Assembly: GCF_005280195.1 (NCBI RefSeq)
Contig: NZ_SZPR01000012.1
Coordinates: 667,692 to 731,691 of the forward strand
DNA: 64,000 nt
Reading direction: 5' to 3'
DNA from: Streptomyces galbus
GTDB taxonomy: Bacteria; Actinomycetota; Actinomycetes; Streptomycetales; Streptomycetaceae
The position numbers and the translations under genes were made by a program. Below are positions 51,216 through 59,082 of this stretch, in pieces. The notes beneath the pieces were generated by a model, which was given only the letters and a program-made list of their open reading frames with translations, did no database searches and was not told the DNA's origin. Numbering within the stretch: position 1 is the stretch's first letter; each line of letters begins with the position of its first letter.

Positions 51216-52534
51216 GCCGGAACCACCTCGTCGACGACCCTGATGTTCGAGCGCTTCCAGCTCTTCTGGGAGCCGCCGCTCTTCGTCGTGACCGGCAGCC
51301 GGTTGACGAACCGCACCTCGTCCCAGCGGAAGCCGAGGCGCTCGTCCGTACGGTGCTGGATCAGCTCCTGCCGTGCGGGCTCGCCGGCGCGGTCGGCACC
51401 GGGGTCCCGCTCCAGCAGCAGCCTGGCCCAGGCGCCGCGCCCGTCCACCTCGATGAGGTATCCGAGCACGTCGTGGTCGGCGTAGACGATGCCCTCCAGG
51501 TCCCGGGTGCGGACGCGGCTGCTCTTGATGGCGGTGCCGTCACTGCCCCGGCCGTGCACCGTCACCACCGGGCCGTCGGCACCACAGGGGCACCGGTCGG
51601 TCACGGACACCTCGTCACCCATGTCGAGGCGCAGGAGCGGGCGGGCGTCGTTGTTGAGCGGGGTGACGACGAGCCGGCCCTCACGCCCCGCCTCGGCGGG
51701 CACGACGCCGCCCTCGCCGGCGATCTCGAAGTAGTTCGCGCGGCGCAGCAGGTGCAGCCGGTCTCGGGCGCAGCATGCCGCGAGGGTGCCGCTCTCGGTG
51801 CTGCCGTAACTCGCGTCACAGGCGCGGGCGTCCCACCAGCGCCCGACCATGGCCCGCAGCTCGGGGGTGCTCACCTCGCCGAGCAGCATGAGGCGTTCGA
51901 CCGGCCGGCGCAGCTCGTGGAGCAGGCCCCGCCGCTTCAGGATCTGCGAGAACTGCAGCAGCACACCGGGCGCCACGAACACGACGGTCGGCCGGAACAC
52001 CTCCCACAGCGCGATGATGCGGTCCCAGTCGGAGATCCCCGTCGTGTACGGATAAGCCTTCACATGCGGGATGTCGAGGAACTCGCAGACCCCGACCATC
52101 AGATCCGCGACCGGCACGATGTCCGAGGGCAGCAGGATCAGGGCGCGGTGACCTTGGTCCGCCAGCAGCGGACGCCAGGCTTCCGCGACGGACACGGTGT
52201 TGGCGATCATGTCCTTGGCCGTGCGGGGCGTGGGCGTGGGGGTCCCCGTCGTACCCGTGGTCTGGTAGTACTTCAGCCCCTGACCGACCGGCACCCGCAG
52301 GTACTCCAGCGGCCGGGCCTTCAGATCGTCCTTGGACGTCACGGGCAGGTCCAGGAACGCGCGCATCGAGAACGGCCCGAGGGAGGGGTAGGCGGCGGTG
52401 CGCGCGGCACGCTGCCACACCTCGGCAAGCTTCGCGGTGTAGAACGCCTCGTCGGACGCGGCACCGCGGTGAGCGGTCACCTCACGCTGTATCTGCTCCA
52501 GGTGCTCGAGGTCGCTCCGGGACTTGATCTTCAT
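51212..52534 (-). CDS. Phenylacetate-CoA-ligase-like adenylating enzyme
   Basis: 440 residues, complete PaaK-type ANL enzyme. TTGTTGTPTPT P-loop-like, VVFVAPGVLLQFSQIL, CDASYGSTESGTLAACCA and LRLDMGDEVSVTDRC with a Cys-x-Cys zinc-like pair (RCPCGADG). Activates an arylacetate, cinnamate or fatty acid as adenylate or CoA thioester. The start overlaps the LuxC stop by four bases, an arrangement like LuxC-LuxE, so the pair probably turns a carboxylate into an aldehyde. Confidence 0.8.
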   Translation of the reverse strand: MKIKSRSDLEHLEQIQREVTAHRGAASDEAFYTAKLAEVWQRAARTAAYPSLGPFSMRAFLDLPVTSKDDLKARPLEYLRVPVGQGLKYYQTTGTTGTPTPTPRTAKDMIANTVSVAEAWRPLLADQGHRALILLPSDIVPVADLMVGVCEFLDIPHVKAYPYTTGISDWDRIIALWEVFRPTVVFVAPGVLLQFSQILKRRGLLHELRRPVERLMLLGEVSTPELRAMVGRWWDARACDASYGSTESGTLAACCARDRLHLLRRANYFEIAGEGGVVPAEAGREGRLVVTPLNNDARPLLRLDMGDEVSVTDRCPCGADGPVVTVHGRGSDGTAIKSSRVRTRDLEGIVYADHDVLGYLIEVDGRGAWARLLLERDPGADRAGEPARQELIQHRTDERLGFRWDEVRFVNRLPVTTKSGGSQKSWKRSNIRVVDEVVPA

Positions 52535-53949
52535 ACGTCACTCCTCGATCGCGGACGGGCCGGGGCGCCGGCGCGCTCCGGCAGCGGGGCGTTGCGGGCC
52601 GATCCCTTGGCGCGCATCAGGAACTCGCCGAGGAACCCGTCGTGCGGGACGTCCGGGTGCGTCCACGACGTCGGCCGGCCCAGGTAGACGTTGGAGACCC
52701 GCGTCAGTGCGGTGGCCGCCGAGACCAGCTCCCGGTCCTCGGTGAGCAGCGACAGCACCAGCGAGCCGTCGAGCACGTCCACGGCGGCGCGCTCGAAGGG
52801 GGCGACCCACACGCAGGGGAACGGCATCTCGTACGACAGCGAGGGGTGCCGCGGCGACGGCAGTTCCACCACCGCGGGCGTCACCGCCGTCAGGGCTCCC
52901 GCGCCGTCGAGCGGTTCGGCCCGCGGCGCCAGGTGGACGACCGCGTCCTCGGCCCGGCCGAGGACCGCCGACGTCAGCCGCTCCGCCGCGGCCCGCGGCA
53001 TGCACGGCAGTACGGCCTCCTCGTCCACGGGCGGGGCCGCGGCCACCTTGCCGAGGACGGCGGCCAGTTCGGCGGCGAAGCCGGCGGGGTCCTCTTCGAC
53101 CAGCACGCCCGTCGTGGCGGTGCAGGCGGTGCCCGCGTGGTACAGCGCGCCCGCGACGGCGAGGTCCAGCGCGGCGCCGCGATCCGCCCCGGCGGTCACC
53201 ACCAGCTTCGAACGGCCCGGCCCCTGCAACCGAACGTCGGCGCGGCCGCCGTACTTGTCCACCACGTCCTGACCGCCGTAGACCAGCGCGCGGTCGGCGC
53301 GCTCGACGACGAGGTCCGCCGTCGCGTGGTCACAGGGCACCAGGACCAGCTGCGTCGGCGGCACCCCCGCACCGCGCAGTGCCGTGACCAGGCGGAAGGG
53401 GGTGAGCGGGTCACGCTGGGAGGGGCGGACGACGACCCGGTAGCCGAGTGCCAGTGCCTCCAGCCACATCGCGTGGACGCCGGGGCTGTTGCCCGCCGCG
53501 TGCACGGCGAAGACGTCGCCGGTGCGGCACCAGACGGCACCCTCGGCCGGCGCCTCCGACACCGGGACGCCGGCCGGGGCGCAGCCCGCGGGCCGGGCCG
53601 CCGACGGTGCCCGTCCCACGTCGCGCAGCGTGTTCGTGATGAGCGCGTCGCAGTCGCGGACGACCGCGAGCGGGGTGCCCGTCAGCTGCGCGATCCGCCG
53701 CTCGTGGGCGTCCAGCCCGTCTCCGAGGACGTCCTCGGCCTCGAAGAGGTCGGCCGCCCGCCTGAGCGCGTCCGCCGTCTCCGCCACGGGCAGCGGCGAC
53801 TGTTCGCGCAACTGGTCCATCCAGTGCGAGACGACCAGCCCGGGGACCAGTGCCAGCTCCAGGGCCGGAACGCCCGAGGCGTCCGCGACGGTCGTGCGGT
53901 TCCGCGTCCGGTAGGGCCCCGACGGACCCAGCGCGGGTATGTCCAGCAT
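52531..53949 (-). CDS. LuxC-like acyl-CoA/acyl-protein reductase
   Basis: 472 residues, aldehyde-dehydrogenase fold. The catalytic Cys sits in YHAGTACTATTGVLVEED at about residue 280, and the family mark AVHAAGNSPGVHAMWLEALA follows NAD-binding features. LuxC reduces fatty acyl groups from a protein thioester; EhpG-type relatives reduce aryl acids. ATG 53949 follows AGGAG. It precedes the ligase and follows the DAHP synthase by 56 bases. Confidence 0.85.
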   Translation of the reverse strand: MLDIPALGPSGPYRTRNRTTVADASGVPALELALVPGLVVSHWMDQLREQSPLPVAETADALRRAADLFEAEDVLGDGLDAHERRIAQLTGTPLAVVRDCDALITNTLRDVGRAPSAARPAGCAPAGVPVSEAPAEGAVWCRTGDVFAVHAAGNSPGVHAMWLEALALGYRVVVRPSQRDPLTPFRLVTALRGAGVPPTQLVLVPCDHATADLVVERADRALVYGGQDVVDKYGGRADVRLQGPGRSKLVVTAGADRGAALDLAVAGALYHAGTACTATTGVLVEEDPAGFAAELAAVLGKVAAAPPVDEEAVLPCMPRAAAERLTSAVLGRAEDAVVHLAPRAEPLDGAGALTAVTPAVVELPSPRHPSLSYEMPFPCVWVAPFERAAVDVLDGSLVLSLLTEDRELVSAATALTRVSNVYLGRPTSWTHPDVPHDGFLGEFLMRAKGSARNAPLPERAGAPARPRSRSDV

Positions 53950-54005
53950 GCTCGCTCTCCTGTTTCCTTTCGGCGAGTGGCGACGTGAGGGCGGAGGCAG
54001 GCGGG

Positions 54006-55127
54006 TCAGGGCCTGCGGCCCCGCGCCGCGCGGCGCCGGCGCGACGCGACCGCCAGGTCATGCAGGACGTCGGCCGTGGTCTCCCACCCCATGCAGGCGT
54101 CGGTGATGCTCTGGCCGAACACGGCCTCCTCGGCTCCCGGTTCCTGGCGTCCGGGCACCAGGAAGCCTTCGAGCATCACCCCGCGGATGTCGGTGTCCCC
54201 GGCCGCGACCTGATCGCCGATCTCCCGCGCGACCACCGCCTGCCGCACGTGGTCCTTGCCGCTGTTGCCGTGGCTGGCGTCGATGACCACACCGGTCGGC
54301 AGCGCGGCCGCGGCCAGCAACCGGGCCGCCTCGCGCACGTCCTCGGGGCGGTAGTTGGGCCGGCCAGTGGCGCCCCGCAGCACCACATGGCAGTCGGGGT
54401 TGCCGCTGGTGCGGACGACGGCCGCCCTGCCGTCCCGGCCGAGGCCCAAGTAGGCATGGGGCCGGGCGGCCGACCGGACGGCGTCCACGGCCACCGACAG
54501 CGACCCGCCGCTGCCGTTCTTCATACCGACGGGCATCGGCAGGCCGCTGGCCAGCTGCCGGTGCACCTGGCTCTCCACGGTCCGCGCGCCGATGGCGCCC
54601 CAGGAGATCAGGTCGGCCAGGTACGCCGGAGCGGCTGGGCTGAGCCACTCCGTCGCGATGGGCAGCCCCAGTTCGGCAATCTCCAGCATGAGCGCCCGGG
54701 ACGCGCGCAGCCCCCGGTCGAGGTCCAGGGTGCCGTCGAGCGCCGGGTCACACAGCAGTCCGGTCCACCCCACCGTGGTGCGCGGCTTCTCGACGTACAC
54801 CCGCATCACCACGGCCAGGTCCTCGGCCAGACCGACGGCCAGCTCGCGCAGGGACTTCGCATAGCTCAGCGCGGCGTCCACGTCGTGGACGGAGCACGGC
54901 CCGACCACGACGAGCAGCCGGTCGTCCAGGCCGCTCAGCACGCGCTGCGTCATCACCCGGCCGGCACCGACGGACCGGGCGGCCGGCACGGTGAGCGGCA
55001 GCTCGCCCAAGAGTTCACCGGGCGTACAGGTCCCTCGCGCACGGCCGTGCCCGCCGATACCAGCCGCCGATAATGCTCCGGCTGCGGAATCGGTTTTCTC
55101 TTCGGTCAGCGTGTCAAGAGTTTGCAT
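54006..55127 (-). CDS. DAHP synthase, type I-alpha (AroF/G/H-like)
   Basis: 373 residues. VVVGPCSVHDVDAALSYAKS, MRVYVEKPRTTVGWTGLLCD, VGMKNGSGGSLSVAVDAV and DASHGNSGKDHVRQAV match AroG-type enzymes joining PEP and erythrose-4-phosphate. Streptomyces primary metabolism normally uses a type II enzyme, so this is a dedicated extra supply of shikimate, as seen in the balhimycin cluster. The N-terminal about 50 residues are a nonconserved extension. ATG follows GAGGAACG. Confidence 0.9.
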   Translation of the reverse strand: MQTLDTLTEEKTDSAAGALSAAGIGGHGRARGTCTPGELLGELPLTVPAARSVGAGRVMTQRVLSGLDDRLLVVVGPCSVHDVDAALSYAKSLRELAVGLAEDLAVVMRVYVEKPRTTVGWTGLLCDPALDGTLDLDRGLRASRALMLEIAELGLPIATEWLSPAAPAYLADLISWGAIGARTVESQVHRQLASGLPMPVGMKNGSGGSLSVAVDAVRSAARPHAYLGLGRDGRAAVVRTSGNPDCHVVLRGATGRPNYRPEDVREAARLLAAAALPTGVVIDASHGNSGKDHVRQAVVAREIGDQVAAGDTDIRGVMLEGFLVPGRQEPGAEEAVFGQSITDACMGWETTADVLHDLAVASRRRRAARGRRP

Positions 55128-55299
55128 CGTTCCTCAATTCGGTCTCCTCAGCGCACCGTTCGTGCGTCGGCGACGAATTACCCGGACGGGCTCGCGGAAT
55201 CCACCAGCGTCCGGCGGACACGACCATCACCGTGCCGCAGTCCGGGCACGGGCCGCCACCTGTGGCGCGTGCAGCAAGTTGTTCTGCATTTAGCTGCAC
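55114..55299 (-). CDS. Possible 61-residue zinc-ribbon protein leading the operon
   Basis: An ORF with GTG at 55299 ends at 55114, overlapping the DAHP synthase start by 14 bases. It reads LNAEQLAARATGGGPCPDCG, then VVSAGRWWIPRARPGN and THERC, so C-x-x-C plus a later Cys and a His. Uses early CTA and AAT codons and lacks a clear ribosome site; longer frames exist to 55434. Coding status is uncertain but the overlap and protein-like segment are suggestive. Confidence 0.45.
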   Translation of the reverse strand: MQLNAEQLAARATGGGPCPDCGTVMVVSAGRWWIPRARPGNSSPTHERCAEETELRNDANS

Positions 55300-55326
55300 A
55301 GCGAATGCGCGGCAGCGCGGAACAAC
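55278..55326. promoter_or_regulatory. Inverted repeat before the main operon
   Basis: GTTGTTC (55278-55284) and GAACAAC (55320-55326) flank 35 bases. It lies in a region of lowered GC running from 55128 to 55440 that should contain the operon promoter; the repeat overlaps the start of the possible 61-residue ORF. From 55330 to 55664 nothing else is recognisable. Confidence 0.4.
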
Positions 55327-55664
55327 GCCCCCGATCAGGGACGGCCGGACCGGAAAAGAGGAGAGGAATGAGGAGAACGGCAACGGATCGAAGCCGGAGT
55401 TACGGTGTGATGACCAGGGCGGAAAAGATGTCACCGATGGCCGGGCGGCCTGGCCACACCGGCTTGCGAGTCCGTCGGCGACGGCCGTCCCACCCCAGGC
55501 CGCCAGAAGTCGGACGTCGTCACGAGGTCGATGACGACCTTACGCCGGCGCGGTGTGACCGGCCGGACGCCGGCGGGGTGCGGAGTGCCCCGGCACACCG
55601 GCGGCCCCTCGCCCGCCTGCCCGGTTATCCTGCCTCGTTCGCACCGGCAGGGAGGTCCCACAGC

Positions 55665-56207
55665 ATGAGCAGCACCGCGTCCCCGTTCCCCGAGCGGCTC
55701 CGGCTCACGGGGGAGGGCCTCGTCCTGCGGGACTGGACGGAGGCGGACGTGCCGGCGATGCCGGCGCTGTTCGACCACCCCGACATCGCGTACTGGACCC
55801 CGATCGTCTCCCCGTTCGACGAGGAGGCCGCGTGGGCCCGCCTGGACCGGGACCGGCGGCTGCGCGCGGAGGGCACGGCCATCCTGCTCGCCGTCACCGT
55901 CGACGGTGACGCGCCCCTCGGCGAGGTGATGCTGCGACGCGCCCCCGAGGGCACGGAACTCGGCTACGCGATCGGCCCCGCGCACCGCGGCCAGGCCCTG
56001 GCGGTCCGGGCGGTGCGCGTCATGACGGCGTACGCCTTCGAGGAGCTGGGCGCGGACCGGGTCGTCCTGGAACTGGAGGCGGAGAACGCGGCGAGCGTCG
56101 CGGTCGCCACCCGGGCGGGCTTCCGTCTCCTGGACGTCCCGCTGATCACGGGCGAGGAGAAGGGCCGGCCGTTCGCCCTGCAGACGTGGGGACTGGACCG
56201 CGGCTGA
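55665..56207 (+). CDS. GNAT acetyltransferase (RimJ/RimL type)
   Basis: 180 residues. Domain from GLVLRDWTEADVPAMPALF through EGTELGYAIGPAHRGQALAV (acetyl-CoA loop) to LELEAENAASVAVATRAGFR, the standard protein-N-acetyltransferase layout. Acceptor unknown. ATG 55665 follows GGGAGG. Outside the cluster by orientation. Confidence 0.85.
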   Translation: MSSTASPFPERLRLTGEGLVLRDWTEADVPAMPALFDHPDIAYWTPIVSPFDEEAAWARLDRDRRLRAEGTAILLAVTVDGDAPLGEVMLRRAPEGTELGYAIGPAHRGQALAVRAVRVMTAYAFEELGADRVVLELEAENAASVAVATRAGFRLLDVPLITGEEKGRPFALQTWGLDRG

Positions 56208-56302
56208 GGGAGGGGAGAGGGAGGGGACCCGACAGGGCGCCGCAGGCGCGCGACGCCCGGTCCAGCAGGGGCTCTGCGGTCGGTCCAGCGGGCCCGCGAC
56301 GG

Positions 56303-56737
56303 TCAGTCCAGGCAGAACTCGTTGCCCTCGACGTCCTGCATCAGCAGGCACGACTCGTTGTCCTCGTCAGCCGGCATGAGGTGTACGCGGGTGGCGCCGA
56401 GGGCGACCAGACGGGCGCACTCGGCCTCCAGCGCGGCCACGCGCTCCTCGCCGACCAGGCCCGTGCCGACCCGCACGTCGAGGTGCACCCGGTTCTTGAC
56501 GACCTTCCCCTCGGGCACGCGCTGGAAGTACAGCCGCGGGCCGACCCCCTGGGGGTCACTGCACGCGAACCACGCACCTCGCTGCTCCGGCGGCAGCGAG
56601 GCGTTGTACTCGTCCCAGGTGGCGAACTCCTGCGGCGGCGACGGTGCGACGTATCCCAGGACCTCGCACCAGAAGCGGCCGACGCGCTCCGGCTCCGCAC
56701 AGTCGAAGGTGACCTGAACCTTCTTGATCGTTGCCAT
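56303..56737 (-). CDS. VOC-family protein
   Basis: 144 residues. ATIKKVQVTFDCAEPERVGR, FWCEVLGYVAP, LYFQRVPEGKVVKNRVHLDV and LMQDVEGNEFCLD are the usual landmarks of glyoxalase-like VOC proteins of Streptomyces. Metal or substrate is unknown. ATG 56737; divergent from the MerR gene. Confidence 0.8.
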   Translation of the reverse strand: MATIKKVQVTFDCAEPERVGRFWCEVLGYVAPSPPQEFATWDEYNASLPPEQRGAWFACSDPQGVGPRLYFQRVPEGKVVKNRVHLDVRVGTGLVGEERVAALEAECARLVALGATRVHLMPADEDNESCLLMQDVEGNEFCLD

Positions 56738-56846
56738 GCGGTCACCGTAGCAGGGGCGTTGGGGCGGGCCGCTCTCCTTTTCCGGGCCTCCGCAGGCCGT
56801 GCGCGGGGACCGGAAGACCTCCGGGCGCACGGGCGTTGTCGCGGGT

Positions 56847-57203
56847 ATGAGGATCGGTGAGGCGTCCCGGGTCAGCGGCGTGAGTGCCAGGTCGTTGCGG
56901 TACTACGAGGACGAGGGACTGATCGTCCCGGGGCGCTGCGGCAACGGGTACCGCGACTACTGCCGCTCCACCCTCGACCGCGTCCGCGTCATCCGCTCCC
57001 TGCTGGAGTCCGGGCTGCCCCTGCGGCTGGTCCGGGAGGTCCTGCCCCACCTGGCGGTCGATCAACCGGGCGCGGTGTGCGCGGAGTTCGTGCGAGAGGT
57101 GGAACGCTACCGCGACGGACTCGCCACCCGCATCGCCGGACTCGAGGAGCAGCGGGCGGCCCTCGACGCCTTCCTGCGCGAGGCGCGGGGGAGCGTGACG
57201 TGA
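56847..57203 (+). CDS. MerR-family regulator
   Basis: 118 residues. N-terminal wHTH MRIGEASRVSGVSARSLRYY with EDEGLIVPGRCGNGYRDY, then a coiled coil (FVREVERYRDGLATRIAGLE). No C-terminal ligand domain or metal Cys pair, so it is a minimal redox- or small-molecule-type MerR. Adjacent to the MDR gene it probably controls. Confidence 0.85.
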   Translation: MRIGEASRVSGVSARSLRYYEDEGLIVPGRCGNGYRDYCRSTLDRVRVIRSLLESGLPLRLVREVLPHLAVDQPGAVCAEFVREVERYRDGLATRIAGLEEQRAALDAFLREARGSVT

Positions 57204-57231
57204 CCGTCGAGGAGCCGTCGGCGGACCCGAC

Positions 57232-57265
57232 TTGACCTTCACGCGGGTGTCAGGGTCCTACGGTG
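57232..57265 (+). promoter_or_regulatory. MerR-type promoter
   Basis: TTGACC (57232-57237) is a clear -35, followed after about 19-21 bases by CCTACGGT as -10. A dyad, GACC-TTCAC against GTG-TCAGGGTC, spans the spacer, the signature of MerR operators with long spacers. It ends about eight bases before ATG 57272, so the transcript is probably leaderless. Confidence 0.6.
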
Positions 57266-57271
57266 CGGCCC

Positions 57272-58291
57272 ATGAGGAGCGACGAGGGGCGGCGGCAGGC
57301 CGCCGAGCAGACGGTACGGGCCCTGGTCCAGCACTCGCACCGGGGCCCGCAGGACCTGGCCCTGACGACCGGCCACCCCCGGCCCACGGCGGGACCCGGC
57401 GAGTACCTGGTCCGGGTGGGCGCCGCGGGCGTCAACTTCGCGGACGTGATGCAGAGTCACGGCACCTACGGGTCGGGTCCGCGGGCGCCGTACGTGGCGG
57501 GCTTCGAAGCCGCCGGCGAGATCGTGGGCGTGGGCCCGGGCGTCGATGGCGCCCTGCCGCCCGGCACCCACGTCGTCGGGACCGGGCCGGGTGCCTTCGC
57601 GCAGTACATGACGATGCCGGCCGAGGGCGTGCTCCCCGTTCCCGCCGGCTGGAGCGACGCCGCGGCGCTCGGCCTCGTGCTCAACTGGGCCACCGCACTG
57701 GCCGCGTTGAAGCCGCTGGGCGAGGTGCGCGCCGGGGACGTGGTGCTGGTCCACGCGGCGGCCGGCGGCGTGGGACAGGCCGCTGTCCGCCTCGCCCTGC
57801 ACTACGGCGCACGCGTGATCGCCACCGCGTCGACGGCCAAGCACGACACGGTCAGGGCGCTCGGTGCCGACGAGGTGCTGGACAGTGCGCGGCCCGACCT
57901 GGCCGAGGAGATCAGGCGCCGGACCGGCGGCGTCGACCTGGTCCTCGAGTCGGTGGGTCGCGCCACGTTCCCGGTCAGCCTGGCGGTCACGAAGCCGTTC
58001 ACCGGGCGCGTGGTGGTGTTCGGCGCCGCGTCCGGTGACGTCACCCTCAGCACACACGACCTGGTCTTCACGCACCAGGTGCAGATCAAGGGCCTGCACA
58101 TCGGGGCGCTGGCGACGGCGGCACCCGCCCTGTACCGGTCCCTGCTCGACGACCTCACCCAGCTCATCGCCCGGGGCGTCTACCCGCCCGGCACCCCCCG
58201 GGTCCACCCGCTGGCCGAGGGGCCGCAGGTGCTCGCGCGACTCGCGGCGGGCCGCACCCGCGGCAAGCACGCCCTCGATCCCTGGAGCTGA
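57272..58291 (+). CDS. MDR-family quinone oxidoreductase (QorA-like)
   Basis: 339 residues. RVGAAGVNFADVMQSHGTYG, a nucleotide site VHAAAGGVGQAAVRLALHYG and no zinc ligands, as in NADPH:quinone reductases. ATG 57272 has no ribosome site but a MerR-type promoter right upstream; a GTG at 57263 is possible. Likely detoxifies quinones or enones in response to the adjacent MerR. Confidence 0.85.
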   Translation: MRSDEGRRQAAEQTVRALVQHSHRGPQDLALTTGHPRPTAGPGEYLVRVGAAGVNFADVMQSHGTYGSGPRAPYVAGFEAAGEIVGVGPGVDGALPPGTHVVGTGPGAFAQYMTMPAEGVLPVPAGWSDAAALGLVLNWATALAALKPLGEVRAGDVVLVHAAAGGVGQAAVRLALHYGARVIATASTAKHDTVRALGADEVLDSARPDLAEEIRRRTGGVDLVLESVGRATFPVSLAVTKPFTGRVVVFGAASGDVTLSTHDLVFTHQVQIKGLHIGALATAAPALYRSLLDDLTQLIARGVYPPGTPRVHPLAEGPQVLARLAAGRTRGKHALDPWS

Positions 58292-58437
58292 GAAACCCCG
58301 ACGGTATCGGGTGAACCGGGCGAGGTGCCGGGTATCCGCCAGAATGAGGGGCCGCGATGCCCCGGCCACGGCCATCGCGCCCGCCGCAGCCGGAACCACG
58401 GTTAGGGTGAGGCTGACCGAGCACGAGAGGAGGACTG

Positions 58438-58842
58438 GTGGACCTTCGCCTGATCGACCGCAGTGACGACCTCGTCGTCGCCGCCCTGCCCGACGACGTC
58501 GACCTGTTCACCAGCTCCGACGTCCGCGCGGCCGGGGAACGCCTGCTGGACGAGGGCTGCCGCTACCTGGTCCTCGACGTCTCACCGGACCTCTTCATCG
58601 ACTCCAGCGGCATCACCGTGCTCCTGACCTTCTGGCACCGCCTGAACGACGTCGGGGGCGCGCTGGTGATGGCGGTTCCCGACGAGCACCTGCGCTGGCG
58701 TCTGAACATCCTGGGCCTCGACTCGGTCCTGCTGATCACCGTCTCCCTCGACGAAGCCGTCACCCGGGCCCGCCGACTCCGCGACACCCCGCACCGGTCG
58801 AGCGGCCCCGCACAGCGCCCGACGGACGCGGAAAGCGCCTGA
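58438..58842 (+). CDS. STAS-domain anti-anti-sigma factor
   Basis: 134 residues. SpoIIAA/RsbV-like STAS fold: YLVLDVSPDLFIDSSGITVL with the phosphorylatable Ser in DSSGIT. Should antagonise an RsbW-like kinase; candidates include the distant ATPase at 7492. GTG 58438 follows AGGAGGAC. The gene's last codons run into the tandem repeat. Confidence 0.85.
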   Translation: MDLRLIDRSDDLVVAALPDDVDLFTSSDVRAAGERLLDEGCRYLVLDVSPDLFIDSSGITVLLTFWHRLNDVGGALVMAVPDEHLRWRLNILGLDSVLLITVSLDEAVTRARRLRDTPHRSSGPAQRPTDAESA

Positions 58843-58980
58843 CGGACGCGGAAAGCGCTCGGCGGACGCGGAAAGCGCTCGGCGCGCAAGGGAAACACCT
58901 GACGCGCAAGAGAAACACCTGACGCGCAAGGGAAACACCTGACGCGCAAGGGAAACACCTGACGCGCACACGGGAAGGCC
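58821..58980 (+). repeat. 20-bp tandem repeat array at a gene end
   Basis: Units start every 20 bases: three of the form GACGGACGCGGAAAGCGCCT (58821, 58841, 58861), four of the form GACGCGCAAGGGAAACACCT (58881-58960) and one decayed unit at 58961. The first lies inside the STAS coding sequence; the period is not a multiple of three. Confidence 0.9.
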
Positions 58981-59082
58981 CTGGCCGCGCCCGCGTTCGC
59001 GCCCGACGCGCACGGCGCCGAACGGCGCAGGGCCGTGTCGCGCCACCCCGGACGGCACCGCCCCAGCCACTACGGTCGGGTC

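Noticed and set aside
43506..55299. Phenazine cluster
   Set aside because: EhpF- and LuxC-like genes suggest griseoluteate-type steps, but core phzB, phzD, phzE, phzF and phzG are absent.
58821..58980. CRISPR-like array
   Set aside because: Units are contiguous 20-mers with no spacers and no cas genes nearby.
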